Below are positions 18,037 through 28,370 of a stretch of 64,000 nt of DNA, piece by piece. The notes under the pieces are model-generated. The model did no database searches, was not told the DNA's origin, and saw only the letters and a program-made list of their open reading frames with translations. Position numbers and translations under genes: made by a program. The stretch spans positions 1 to 64,000 of the forward strand of contig NZ_FNQB01000004.1 in NCBI RefSeq assembly GCF_900107455.1, written 5' to 3'. Position 1 is the first letter of the stretch, and each line of letters starts with the position of its first letter. The DNA comes from Asanoa ishikariensis. Its GTDB lineage: Bacteria; Actinomycetota; Actinomycetes; Mycobacteriales; Micromonosporaceae.

Positions 18037-19287
18037 ATGACCTTCACTGCTCTTCACCGTGCGGTCGGGGCGGCGCCGGGACCGTTGACCGACCAACTCC
18101 TCGACGACGCCGTCGCTGCCGGTGTGATGGAGACAGACGACCTGGACTGGAAGCGCGAACTTCCACCCATGAAGGGCCTGCCGCTGACGGATTTCCCCAA
18201 GGACGTGGCTGCCATGGCGAACAGCGGCGGCGGATTGATCGTCTACGGCGTGGAAGAGGTCCAGAAGGCAGCGTCCGGGCGCGTCGACGTGAGCGACGTT
18301 GATGAAAAGTACGAGCGGTCCTTACTGAGCGCCACGATCACAGCCATCTCTCCGCCGGTGTTTGGTGTGAAGGTCCACCGTCTGTCGACCGGCGGCAAGC
18401 GGGCCGCCGTAATCGAGGTCCCCGCCAGTGTCGATGGGCCGCACCTCATCTATAAGGATCAGTTCTTCGGCGCTCCTGTACGGAACGGGGCCGACACGGT
18501 GTGGATGAAGGAACGGCAAATCGAGGCGATGTACCGAGCGCGGTTCGAGGAGCGACGGCACGCCGCTGAGGCGCTGGATGCGCTGTTCTCGGACGCGTCT
18601 GCCGGCCGGGACAATGGCAAACGGGCGTGGCTGATCGCCGTCGCTCACCCCAGGGTTCCGAACGGTCGCGAACGTCTCAGCCGTGATCGCGCCCGGCTGG
18701 CGTTCTCGGAGGCCGCGGAACTGACGCCGTCGTACGCAAGAGTCGATGGGAATCGTCCGCTTGAGAACGTCGACCGATTGAATCCTTGCCCAGGGCTTCG
18801 TCGATGGGTTGCCAGAAATACGGCAATCAGCACTAATGCGGCGTGGAGAGAGGCGTGGGCCAGCATCCACTGGGACGGCTCGGTGACGCTGGCGGTAGCG
18901 GTCGGTGCGCATCGCTCTGGCCGCGACACCTACCTCGAGGGCTGGGAGGTCGATTGCAGGGGGATTGAGCGTGCTGTCGCAGACTTCATGGCGCTCGTAC
19001 GGGCCACAGCCGAAGCCACCGGCAACGAGGATTACGACGTTCGGATTGGGATCAGTTGGACCGGGATCTCGCCCCTGATGATCTTGGCGAACGATTCCGG
19101 CTACGCCTCGGACCGCACCTCGATCCCTCTGCATCGCTACACACCGGTCGAGTCCACGGTGAACGCCGCTGAGGCCAATCCTGAATTCCACCGGCACGTT
19201 CACGATCTCGCTCTGGATTGCGTGAACCAAGGCGGAGTCTCCGACGTGTGCTTGATCCGCCTGCCGGCACCCCAGAACGAGGCGTAG
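18037..19287 (+). CDS. AlbA_2 (Schlafen-like) DNA-binding domain protein
   Basis: The 416-residue cytosolic product starts with the AlbA_2 domain. DDLDWKRELPP (the E-x-K-x-E-like helix start), FPKDVAAMANSGGGLIVYGV at about residues 52-71, and FGAPVRNGADTVWM near residue 150 are the standard blocks of this superfamily (formerly AAA_4). The C-terminal 220 residues are of unknown type (IGISWTGISPLMILANDSGY). AlbA_2 proteins occur as transcription factors and often in phage-defence loci. It lies tail-to-tail with the giant nuclease-like gene, with 149 bp between stops, so it has its own promoter. A defence role is inferred from neighbours only. Confidence 0.75.
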   Translation: MTFTALHRAVGAAPGPLTDQLLDDAVAAGVMETDDLDWKRELPPMKGLPLTDFPKDVAAMANSGGGLIVYGVEEVQKAASGRVDVSDVDEKYERSLLSATITAISPPVFGVKVHRLSTGGKRAAVIEVPASVDGPHLIYKDQFFGAPVRNGADTVWMKERQIEAMYRARFEERRHAAEALDALFSDASAGRDNGKRAWLIAVAHPRVPNGRERLSRDRARLAFSEAAELTPSYARVDGNRPLENVDRLNPCPGLRRWVARNTAISTNAAWREAWASIHWDGSVTLAVAVGAHRSGRDTYLEGWEVDCRGIERAVADFMALVRATAEATGNEDYDVRIGISWTGISPLMILANDSGYASDRTSIPLHRYTPVESTVNAAEANPEFHRHVHDLALDCVNQGGVSDVCLIRLPAPQNEA

Positions 19288-19436
19288 CGCTCGTCTCGAA
19301 GCCCGCTTGGCGGCAAGGTGCGCGCTCGTGGTCTCCACGGTGGACCGTTCCGCTGACCTGTCGGCGAGGGTAGAAAGCAACGACCGCGTCGGCTGCGACA
19401 AGCACCGTTGGGCGAGAACCCCCTGACAGCCGGAGG

Positions 19437-22400
19437 TCAAGGCGTGTCGGCGGTCGGGTTCTTTCGGCGTGACCAGCTGCTGGGTACGGGTAGGTTGCCG
19501 TTGATGACGAGGGTGACTACGACGTTGGGTGAATGTGGGTTGGTCATGCCGTGTTGCTTGGGGCCAAGGACGAAGAGGTAGTTCTCGGGAGTGCCGACGG
19601 GGAGGACTTTCCGGCTCATATCGAGGATGACGAGGATGGAGAGCCGTGTTCCGTCGGCGGCGGCGTACTGGGTTGGTTGGCCTATGTATTTCGTTGCTGA
19701 TTGGGGTGTCACGGGTTGATCTCGTGCGACCTTCAGTTCGGCGGTGATGCCGTCGTGTCGGGTGTCGAGGAATCCGTGGGCGAGCGCGGTGCCGCGTTCG
19801 ACGCGCCCTCCGAGAGTCGGGTCGGCGAGTAGCGCTGCGTGTAGGTCGTCGTGGAACTGACGTTCCTTGACGTACTGGCCGCGGCGGTACTTTTTGTTCC
19901 AGGTCATGGCGAGGCCGGCGCGGGAGATGGCGTTGAGCAGCCGCGCGAATGCTTGGAGCTGGTTGTGGGGGTAGCCGGCGGCAGCAAGTTTTTCGTAGAT
20001 GGCGAGGAGGTGTTCGTCGAACACCTCGTACTGGGTGCTGGCGTCCCGGGCGGAGTCGTACGGGCGGACGCGGAACTCGCGGTGGCCGGCGACGTCGAGG
20101 GGTTGGTTCCTCGGTTTGCCGTCCTCGTCGACGCCGCGCCAGGTAAGGCGGATGAGGACGGGTGGCGCATGCTGGGTGGTGGGCACGGCGTAGCGAACGT
20201 GAAGCGTGCCGGATCCTTCGTAGGTGTTCGGGTCGTCGGTGTGTTCGTGCCGTTGCCAAGTCAACACGGGCCGTTGGAGTTCAGTGTCGTTCAGCGTGCT
20301 GATCAATTCGGAGTCCAGGCGCTGCGCCCAGGCGGGCCACGGGTCCGTCTGGACCTGGAGGCTAAGGGTGTGAGTAAGGCCAGGGTCTACGACGGCCGGT
20401 CCGGTGAGGAGTTTGTCGTCAATGGAGACGAGTGCGACTGCGACGGTGGGGCTGTCGGGTTCGGGGTCGGCTGGCGGCCTCCACGGGCCGGCTGCGTGTC
20501 CGCGCTGCGGAGCTCTGATGAACAGTAATGGCGCTGGAAGCGCCGCCGCCATCGCGAGGACTTGTTTCACGTCGGGAGGCCTCGCCATGTCGGTTGGGGC
20601 GACGAGAAGAGCGTGGAGTTCGTGCGCGCGAGGCAACAGCGGGTCGTCGTCTCGGTGAGCGGCAAGGTCGACTGCCCCAGCCCTGCGATGGGCTGCAGTC
20701 CGGTGTGCCGCAGCTTGGGCGAGGTCGGCGTTCAGGTCTGCGGCCTCGGCATCGAGTAGTTGCGCGACACTGTCGAGCAACTGGGCGGTGATGGTCACAC
20801 CGGTGTGGGTGGCAGTGCCGGTGGATCTCCCGCCGGTTCGCAGGGTCTTGGTGAGGGCGCGTAGGCCCTTGGCGCGGCTGGTGAGCTTCTCTGCCGGATC
20901 AGTCGACTCCTGGTGCGCGGCGCCGCGTTCGGTTGGGGTGTCGGCGACCGCTGCGGTGACGTCTCTGGGGGTGGGGACGTCGAGCAGCTCGCAGATGATT
21001 GCGGCGCGCACCGCGGCAGCTTGGGCAAACGGCCACAGCCAACGCAAGTCGTCCTCGGAGTGGCCCAAGCAGTCGGCGATAGCGGCGCCGACGTCGTCGA
21101 TTGCCGCACCCACCGTCGCGCTGTCTACGCCTTCACCCGTTTCGGATCCGACAGTGACCTGGAGCCGTGCGAACGCAAGTGCGAGAGCGGTGAGCGCACG
21201 CTGGCTGCCACGCGCCGGTTCGTGCGGAACGCGTTCCAGCGCAGCATGGAGGAGCGTGACGACGTCATGGCGTCGTTCGGCGCGGGCGAGTACCTCCGCG
21301 TACTCCATCGATCCGTAGTGCGATTCTGGCGAGTGCCGGGCCCCGATGTCGATGATGTCGGCGGCGGGCAGACCTAGCAGGCCAGCGCCGCAGTCGAGAA
21401 GTCCGTTGAGTGCTTCTTCGGCTTCGTCGCGTTGCCGCCACCCGTAGGTGCTGCGCGGGGCGAGTGCCAGCCAGAGCGCCGCGAGCTCGGGAGCGACGCG
21501 AGCGTCCGGCTGCCACGGCTGGTCAGTGAGTTTTGTGGCCTGATGCCATTCCATCGCGGGAACTCGCGTCAGCGCGCGCTTCTCCAGGACGGAGAGCACA
21601 TGCGGGTCGGAGACGTGACTGCGAAGTGCGCCCAGTGCTGCGAGAAAGGTCTCGAGGTGTTCCGTGACGTCGATGCCCTCGATCACCCGGTTTGCGTATA
21701 AGGCCAATTGGGCTCTGGCTTCGGGCACGGTCCACGACAGCTGGCGGGCGGCGTCGAGGACAGCGTCGATCACGACGACGTAGGTGTCGCCGATCAACGC
21801 CGGCAGCAGATCTGCGACTGTGGAGGGGAGCGCGTGCCTTCCGCCGATGGTCGTCCATGCCTTCAGCGCAGCCGAACGTGAACCGGGGTCCGTGTCGACC
21901 AGGTAGGTGTGCAGCGTCGGCAGGCTCGCCTGGAGCACCCCTGGTTGGTCGCCGTGCTGGCTGCCAACCTCGCCGAGCGTGGCGAGAAGTGGCACGACCA
22001 CCTCGGTGCCGAGGTCGTTGTCACGTTCGTTTGTGATGAGCGCGGTCACGGTTCGGATCACTTTTAGCGGGTCGGTCCCGGACGCCGACTCGACCGCGCT
22101 GAGAAGCCGCCGCGCGGACTGGTACAGGGTGTTCTTCCGCGACCATTCCTCCATCCCGGCCAACGGGTCTGGTGGTGCGGTGGAGGTGAGCGCACTACTC
22201 GGGACTTTCTCCCGCTGCCGGGTCAGCGTGACGAACGCGCCGAGGGTTGCATCTAGACGGTCGGACAAGCTACCCCCGTGCCAGCGGCCCATTCGCTCGA
22301 TGGCCTCGGCCGCAGAGAATGTGACCCCATGCCCCCAAGACTCGTCGGTGCGAGCAAGCAGGAACGCGAACGCCGCCTCGGAGACTGCGGCAACCACCTC

Positions 22401-23780
22401 GGGGTTGGTGACGGGGTCGTGGGCACGCCGGTGCACGTACTCGGTGTCGACCATGTCGACCGCATCGCGGACCGCACCGACAAGCCCGTCACGGATCTTC
22501 TCCGAAGCGTGCTTCCCGGCGTCCTCAAGCATTTCGACCACCCGAGCTGGCGAGGCGACAAGCATCCTCCCCAGCGCACGCTCCGCAGTCCCAACCGTGC
22601 CCGGGTCGTAGCTGTCCTCCGGAGGAACGCCGAGCGACACCGCCAGATTTGGGAGCAGCTCGAGCGCAACCTCCAGGTGGGTGCTGGCGAGATGCTCGAT
22701 CGCCCCTGCTGCTGCACGCCGGTCGAAGTCTGAAACTGGGTGCGGCCGATGGTGGGGCGCCATGATGATGCTCGTCACCACAGGACGTGGAAGCATCGCT
22801 GCCAACCGCTCGACCACAGCCTCACGGGCCAAGTCGGCCAGGACCCGCAACGGGCCGGGGTCGTTCGCCTGGACCACCGGCGTTGGGCCGGAGAAGTGGT
22901 GGTCCTCCGACGTCTTCGACCCGGCCAACGCCACGGCCGACCAGATCACGGCGCCATCGACAGCTGCCGGATCGATCAAGCTTGCGTGGTCGGTCAGGCA
23001 ACGTCCAGCCTCGATACTCGGCTTGCTTCGCAGCTCTGCCAACGCAGCCGTAACTAGCCGATCCCCAAGCTCGGGGCGCTGAGACGCGAGATGCCGCAGC
23101 GGCTCCAATAGCTCACTCACACCGACCTTCTCCACCAAATCGAACAGCTCGTCGATGATGGCGAGGTCGAACCGGTCGCTTGCGCGTCCCGCGATCGTGG
23201 TCAAACGTCGACGCGCACCCTTCGTCGCATCGAGATCTCCGTCGGCTGCAGGGTCGGGATCGAGCACATCGAGGTCGTCCAAGATTCCAGAACTCACCGG
23301 GTCTTCCATCGCCCGCAAGCTCCGCCGGCGCTCCGAACGTTCAGCACGCGCGACGACCCGCAACCGAAGGGCCTCGGCCTCCTCAGCTTCCGCGACCGCT
23401 GCCCGCTCCCGGCGAGCGTGGGCCTCGGTCTCTAGGTTCGGAAGCCGGCCAGTCGGGCTCCGCATCTCACAGCCACCACAGTGCTCGGCATAGAAGTCAA
23501 ACGTGAGATGGTCCAACCGCATGCCCGATGTGTTGCCAATGGCGACCGGGCACTCGACCCGACGCATGTTCAGCGGCAGTCCGGTTACGTCCTCGAGCAT
23601 CCCGCGGCCGCCCGACTCTACGAACCGCATGTGCCGGCAATGGTTTGTCGCCAGCTCCATGACGCGGGCATTCTCATGACCCAACTCGAGGCGCTTGGCG
23701 AACTCTGCTTCCTCCAAGATCCAACTTTCGCTAGCAGGGGTGGAATCAGCCTCCAGTCTCCCGCAAGCCACCGACGCCAT
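19437..23780 (-). CDS. Giant helical-repeat protein with N-terminal Cys cluster and C-terminal PD-(D/E)XK-like nuclease motif
   Basis: From ATG 23780 the product has 1447 residues. Residues about 40-110 contain TNHCRHMRF, GRGMLEDVTGLPLNMRRVEC and FYAEHCGGCEMRSPTGRLPN, a probable zinc-binding module. A charged helix follows (RRERAAVAEAEEAEALRLR). About 1000 residues of alanine/leucine-rich helices then look like HEAT/ARM-type repeats. The C-terminus has KERQFHDDLHAALLADP and LDTRHDGITAELKVARDQP. Asp1343, Glu1348 and Lys1350 make a D-x4-E-x-K motif as in PD-(D/E)XK nucleases, followed by QPTQYAAADG. It sits beside an AlbA_2 gene and a Gabija-like pair. I do not know a named system with this architecture. 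The exact start is uncertain; the frame stays open to 24158. Confidence 0.7.
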   Translation of the reverse strand: MASVACGRLEADSTPASESWILEEAEFAKRLELGHENARVMELATNHCRHMRFVESGGRGMLEDVTGLPLNMRRVECPVAIGNTSGMRLDHLTFDFYAEHCGGCEMRSPTGRLPNLETEAHARRERAAVAEAEEAEALRLRVVARAERSERRRSLRAMEDPVSSGILDDLDVLDPDPAADGDLDATKGARRRLTTIAGRASDRFDLAIIDELFDLVEKVGVSELLEPLRHLASQRPELGDRLVTAALAELRSKPSIEAGRCLTDHASLIDPAAVDGAVIWSAVALAGSKTSEDHHFSGPTPVVQANDPGPLRVLADLAREAVVERLAAMLPRPVVTSIIMAPHHRPHPVSDFDRRAAAGAIEHLASTHLEVALELLPNLAVSLGVPPEDSYDPGTVGTAERALGRMLVASPARVVEMLEDAGKHASEKIRDGLVGAVRDAVDMVDTEYVHRRAHDPVTNPEVVAAVSEAAFAFLLARTDESWGHGVTFSAAEAIERMGRWHGGSLSDRLDATLGAFVTLTRQREKVPSSALTSTAPPDPLAGMEEWSRKNTLYQSARRLLSAVESASGTDPLKVIRTVTALITNERDNDLGTEVVVPLLATLGEVGSQHGDQPGVLQASLPTLHTYLVDTDPGSRSAALKAWTTIGGRHALPSTVADLLPALIGDTYVVVIDAVLDAARQLSWTVPEARAQLALYANRVIEGIDVTEHLETFLAALGALRSHVSDPHVLSVLEKRALTRVPAMEWHQATKLTDQPWQPDARVAPELAALWLALAPRSTYGWRQRDEAEEALNGLLDCGAGLLGLPAADIIDIGARHSPESHYGSMEYAEVLARAERRHDVVTLLHAALERVPHEPARGSQRALTALALAFARLQVTVGSETGEGVDSATVGAAIDDVGAAIADCLGHSEDDLRWLWPFAQAAAVRAAIICELLDVPTPRDVTAAVADTPTERGAAHQESTDPAEKLTSRAKGLRALTKTLRTGGRSTGTATHTGVTITAQLLDSVAQLLDAEAADLNADLAQAAAHRTAAHRRAGAVDLAAHRDDDPLLPRAHELHALLVAPTDMARPPDVKQVLAMAAALPAPLLFIRAPQRGHAAGPWRPPADPEPDSPTVAVALVSIDDKLLTGPAVVDPGLTHTLSLQVQTDPWPAWAQRLDSELISTLNDTELQRPVLTWQRHEHTDDPNTYEGSGTLHVRYAVPTTQHAPPVLIRLTWRGVDEDGKPRNQPLDVAGHREFRVRPYDSARDASTQYEVFDEHLLAIYEKLAAAGYPHNQLQAFARLLNAISRAGLAMTWNKKYRRGQYVKERQFHDDLHAALLADPTLGGRVERGTALAHGFLDTRHDGITAELKVARDQPVTPQSATKYIGQPTQYAAADGTRLSILVILDMSRKVLPVGTPENYLFVLGPKQHGMTNPHSPNVVVTLVINGNLPVPSSWSRRKNPTADTP

Positions 23781-24448
23781 CCCAACCGCCGAACGGCCAG
23801 CGCCCAGCCTCGGTTGGCTGTTGGGACACCTACGCCTTAACGGGCGGCGCTGCGGCCACCCCCACAATGCGGTAGTCGACTGACGACACTGGCTGGCTGC
23901 CAACGTCGCGCACGCCCGAGCGCCGCGCTCGGACGACGGCCGGGTCTGCCGGGAATCACCACCGACTCGCATGGTCTGATCATCATCAGGCGTGACAACC
24001 CCGACGACAGCGGGAGCAGACCGCGCATGGAACTGTCCGCGACAGGCGCGTCGAGGCGCGCACCTACGACTGGCTGCTGCGAGCGGCCAACCACGTACAT
24101 CCGCTTGGCTGGGGATTGCTCGGGGTTGAACCTTTCGGTGAGGGACGACTACTCCCAAGACCTCGTCGTCCTAGGGCGCGCTCGACCGACGACGCGTAAA
24201 CGCCTGGCCGGCGCCATGTCGGCGGTTGAGGCGCCCAAGACGTCAGGATCCGGGCGAGCGCGGTTCGGCAATGCCGGTCTCGCTGGGCCCGTTTGCGGAG
24301 GCAATTCGCTCGGGTCGTGCCGGCGCGCTCCGCGAACGTGGGTCGCCGTCCGCGGCCGAACCTGACCGTATGGGATTTCTTGCGGGACGGCGGCTTGTGG
24401 ATTTCGCGGTCCACCGTGCGCGTTGGGCCCGGCACCCGAGCCCTGAGC
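23781..24448. other. Intergenic stretch, nothing recognised
   Basis: About 670 bp between the giant gene's start and the helicase stop. Frames here show no motif. It probably contains the promoter of the giant gene and the end of the helicase transcript. Confidence 0.4.
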
Positions 24449-26365
24449 CTACCTACCGCTCAGGGCTGGAACGGTCAGGTCTGTCTCAGGAACGCCCGCC
24501 CTCCGTAGCAGGTCAAAGAGCGGAGCAACCTGCGCGCGGGAGCCTCGCTGCGAGCAGTGTGTGATCACGACGCGTTGCTTGGCGCGCGATACCGCCACAA
24601 AGAACGTGGCCAACCCTTCAGGATTGTCGGGGGTGTAGCTCCACCATGTCTTGTCGTCCAGGCCGATCATCACCATGGTGTCGAACTCAAGTCCTTTGCT
24701 CTTGTGGACTGTCATGAGGGGAACGCAGTCCGTGCCTTCGAATGCGTCGAGCACATCGACCCAAGCCAGGCACGAGGTCGCAGACCTCACGAGGTGGAGC
24801 TGCATCGCCTCTCGCACAATCGAAAGCGTGTCCGCGCTGCGGTACATAGGGAAGGCCTTGGCGACGGACTCCAGGTCAACGAACTCGTCGATCTTTGTCA
24901 ACAAGAGCTCACAGGTTTCCTTGCCAACCGGAGTGCTAGATAGGTGCGTGCGCAGATCTCTGACGAACGCGGCCAGGCGCCTGCCAAGGACCGGGCCAGC
25001 ACTTTCTGCGCCGGGGTCGTGAGCCCGTAGGTGTCGGATGGTCTCAGCGACAACGAGCCACGTATCGCGATCGCGCTTTCGGGTCGCCAGTCGGAGAAGG
25101 CCGAGATAAAGCGCCACTAGTGGCTCGATGACTAGGTCCTGCAGAGTGGTGCGTCCGAGGCGCTGAGCCTCGTTACGCACCCTGAGACCCACGTTGGCGA
25201 ACTCGTGCGCCAGTAGCGGTTCGAAGTCCCCTGCCCTCTGCCGGACAAGCAACCCGTAGTCGCGAGGACGTAGTGCGCGGCGGGCCATGTCCCTGCTTAC
25301 GTGTTCGGCGACATACCGGGCCTCGCTCTGCGTCGAGTCGAGGCTCCAGATTCCGGCGGCATCCCGAACATCGATGGCGGCAACCTGGCGGGATTGGGCG
25401 GCCTCAACAGACGAGTCGAGGGCTTGGGCCAGCACGTGCTGGATCCGAACGAGTTCGGGGCTCGATCTGTAGTTGCAAAGTAGCTGGATGGGCTCGGTAT
25501 CGAAGTCCTTCCGCAGTCTTGCGAATACATCTGGCACCGCGCCGGCCCATTCCATGATCTTCTGCTTCTCGTCTCCGACGGCCGTGACGCAAACACCGAG
25601 AACGCCGAAGACCGACAACAGGAAGTCGTATTGAGCGAAACTCGTGTCCTGGCATTCGTCTATGAAGACGTAAGGGTAGGTTTGCCTGAGCGCTCGAAGG
25701 ATGAGCGGATTGTGGCGCAGGATCAGTTCGGCCAGCCGGTTAAGCATGGTGAAGGACAGGTTGGCCGGCTCCGCGCCGCGACCCCGAAGTTGATCAAACC
25801 ACCACCAGTTAGCCACGAACTCAGTAGCGTTCTGGCTGTCGGACTGCTCGACGGGCAGCCGCCATTGACCAAGCACCGTGCTCTCGAAGGCTGCGGGATC
25901 CATCGCGGCGATCGAACGGCCCCACGCTGGGGAATTAGCGTGACGGCTGAGGAACCCCTTGACCCTCACCTTGTCGATCGCAGAGACGTCACCGTATCCG
26001 TTTGGAAGTCGCCAGCGTGCAGGTAGCGCCGATGCGAATCGGTCAACCAGGCCTTTGGTGAACGCGTCAAACGTGACAGAGGTGAACCTGCGGCTCAGCC
26101 CTGGGGGGCATCGCTTCCCGACTCGGGCCTGCAGGTTCTCCGCGGCATCGCGTTTGAACGAGATGGCCAGGATCCTCGAGGGGTAACGGCATTGGCCGGT
26201 CTCCAGAAGGAACGTTGCCCGTTGCGCGAGCAATTCGGTCTTGCCGGCACCGGGACCGGCAACCACACAGGCGCTGCGCCCGGCACGCACGGCGGCCCAG
26301 GCCGCCTGTTCGAGGTCGTCCACACCCGACGGAAGCCACTTGTCCACAGGGGTTCTTCGCATCAC
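24449..26365 (-). CDS. UvrD/Rep-family helicase, partner of an OLD nuclease (Gabija GajB-like)
   Basis: The 638-residue product has superfamily 1 helicase motifs in order: Walker A ACVVAGPGAGKTELLAQ (about residues 33-49), ILAISFKRDAAENLQ (Ia), VFIDECQDTSFAQYDFL (motif II, DECQD), LLCNYRSSPELVR (IV), VPLMTVHKSKGLEF (V) and FFVAVSRAKQRVVITHC (VI). It probably unwinds or senses DNA ends using ATP. Its start GTG 26365 overlaps the stop of the upstream OLD-type gene by 4 bp (GTGA), so the two are translationally coupled. An OLD-TOPRIM nuclease followed by a UvrD helicase is the layout of Gabija and of class 2 OLD systems. It is longer than typical GajB (about 500 aa). Confidence 0.85.
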   Translation of the reverse strand: MMRRTPVDKWLPSGVDDLEQAAWAAVRAGRSACVVAGPGAGKTELLAQRATFLLETGQCRYPSRILAISFKRDAAENLQARVGKRCPPGLSRRFTSVTFDAFTKGLVDRFASALPARWRLPNGYGDVSAIDKVRVKGFLSRHANSPAWGRSIAAMDPAAFESTVLGQWRLPVEQSDSQNATEFVANWWWFDQLRGRGAEPANLSFTMLNRLAELILRHNPLILRALRQTYPYVFIDECQDTSFAQYDFLLSVFGVLGVCVTAVGDEKQKIMEWAGAVPDVFARLRKDFDTEPIQLLCNYRSSPELVRIQHVLAQALDSSVEAAQSRQVAAIDVRDAAGIWSLDSTQSEARYVAEHVSRDMARRALRPRDYGLLVRQRAGDFEPLLAHEFANVGLRVRNEAQRLGRTTLQDLVIEPLVALYLGLLRLATRKRDRDTWLVVAETIRHLRAHDPGAESAGPVLGRRLAAFVRDLRTHLSSTPVGKETCELLLTKIDEFVDLESVAKAFPMYRSADTLSIVREAMQLHLVRSATSCLAWVDVLDAFEGTDCVPLMTVHKSKGLEFDTMVMIGLDDKTWWSYTPDNPEGLATFFVAVSRAKQRVVITHCSQRGSRAQVAPLFDLLRRAGVPETDLTVPALSGR

Positions 26366-28370
26366 GCAGCCGAATCTGCGCCCAGGGACTCGCCGGCTCC
26401 GTCCATCCGTTGGTCTCGGCCAGGTGGAAGCACCCGGTCGGCGACGTGGCGGACCAGCGATTGCAGCACTTCGGGAGCGTCCTTCGCAAGTTGGTCATCG
26501 GTCACGCGGGCGAGCGCATGAACGTGGGTGTTCGGCTTGCCCCGTCCGAGGAACAGGTAGCGGTACCAAATGAAGTCCTCGGCCCAGTCCGCGCCGAGGT
26601 ATGAATTGGAATCGCCTTCGCTGCCGAGAACCGCCGCAGCTGCGTCACCACGACGCTGTGGGCCCATCCGACCGGCTGGGAGATGAGTGTAGTGCTCCCG
26701 CAGAGCACGCAGCATCGCCATGTCGAGGTCGAGCGGCTCACAGAAGTAGACGCCAAACGGCGGAGTCCGTCCAACCACGCTCGCAGGTCGTCTCCGGAGC
26801 CGGATGGTTCAGCACCTAATCCCGCCACCAGTACCTGGGCGTCATGCTCGGCGGCATCGTCGCCAAAAAGATCCTTTGCGGTAATGCCGATCGCCAACAG
26901 CTGCCGGCAGGCATTTTGGACGCGTCCCCACCCGCCGCCGTCCCGGCCTCTGTCGAGGTCTAGGAGGGTGGCATATGGAATACCCAATCCGCTGAGGAGC
27001 CGCCAGAGGTGGTTCACATGTCGACCCCCGAGGGGAACAACGGCCACGAACGACCGGTCAATCTCAACACCCGTAGCCTCGGCGATCCGCGGGATGACGA
27101 CCTCCTCGGAGCTTCCCTCGCCAAGGATGACGAAGCTGGCGAAATAGAGCTCGGGATATGTCCGCACCGCTTCACGTACATACTTCGCTGCGTCGTCGGG
27201 GTCTGCCGGCAACTCAATGCTTCGGACCTGGGCCTTGCGCCCACTGTCAACGCGGAAATGCCGGACCTGGCTAGGATCGATTCTCGCAAGAATGCTCGGG
27301 GAGTGGCTTGAGATGATCGCCTGTACACCGGGCTGGCCCGCTATGTCCTGAAGCTGACGGATGATTCGCGACAGGTAGAAGGGAGAGAGGTTGTTCTCCG
27401 GCTCCTCGACGGCTACAACTGTCAGAAAGGGCTTGATCAGCTTGTCGGTGTCCCAAGCATCGTCCATGTCAGTGACACCCGACTCGATGTCCAGCGCAGC
27501 TGCGGTCATCGAGATATGGAACAGCGATCGCTGCCCGTCGCTCAGCTCGCTGAGCGGCCGGTCGCCGCCCAACTCGTCCGGTCGGAACTTCATCTGAACT
27601 CCGCGGACGAACTCACCCAGACGTACGTCGATCGGTGCGAGCACCGGCGTGCTGTCGGTGCCTCCGCCGTAGAGGCCGCTCCATCGCTCGGCAGTCTGAG
27701 CTGACACACGCGCCACCCCTGGCTCTGCCAGAAAGGCGTTGTTAAGCGTTGCTCCAGTCATCGCCAGGGTCTCGCGGAGGTCATCGCTCCACCTCATCGC
27801 GCGCCAAAGCCGACCACGCAAAAAATCGGCCATGTGCGACGTGCCGTCCCGTACTGCAGGCACATAGACCATCCGGAGGTGAGCACGATCCTCGGCACCG
27901 AACCGCAGAAGCCTCTCGACGTCGCTTGACGCGGGTTCTGGCGGCAAGACCACATAATGCTGCTGATCGATCACTCCGTCATGGGTGCCATCGTCCACCC
28001 AGGTCGCCTCGAGCCGCAGGCGACACACCGGCGCGCGATCGCCGTCGCCGTCGACCGTCATCTGATTGAAGAATTCGGGAACGGCTACGGTGTCGGAGCC
28101 CTCGTCCATCAACTCGGGAAACACCAACTTCAGCTCGACGCTGAGGGTTCGCTTGTCCGGCGCGTCCACTTCGTCCGGTGGCACATGGAAGTCTTGCCGG
28201 ACGATGGACTGTCGCCCCGCCCCCAGGACTCGCAGCAGCGACAACATTAAGGCCGTCTTGCCGGACCCGTTGTCCCCGATGAACACGGTCAGGCCGGCAT
28301 CGAGCTCAACCGTCGTCGGTGTCGGTCCGAAGCACCGGAATCCCTTAAGCACAACATGGCTGATTAGCAC
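26362..28370 (-). pseudogene. OLD-family ATPase/TOPRIM nuclease (Gabija GajA-like), one frameshift near its 3' end
   Basis: From GTG 28370 (GGAGA 4 bases upstream) the product starts VLISHVVLKGFRCFG. It carries Walker A FIGDNGSGKTALMLSLLR and the ABC signature-like LSELSDGQRSLFHISM. Walker B/D-loop sequences follow (VVAVEEPENNLSPFYLSRII, AIISSHSPSILARI). The TOPRIM domain has VILGEGSSEEVVIPRIAE and YATLLDLDRGRDGG with the D-x-D metal ligands. Near 26755-26765 the frame must shift by one base: the family-like tail VYFCEPLDLDMAMLRALREH to the stop at 26362 lies in another frame, and it overlaps the helicase start perfectly. Without the shift the protein reads unrelated residues and ends at 26502. 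Either a sequencing indel or an inactivating mutation. Confidence 0.7.

Noticed and set aside
18322-20259. 645-residue minus-strand open frame spanning the AlbA_2 gene and the end of the giant gene
   Set aside because: It overlaps two better-supported genes, is Arg/Pro-rich without motifs and is explained by GC bias in an antisense frame.
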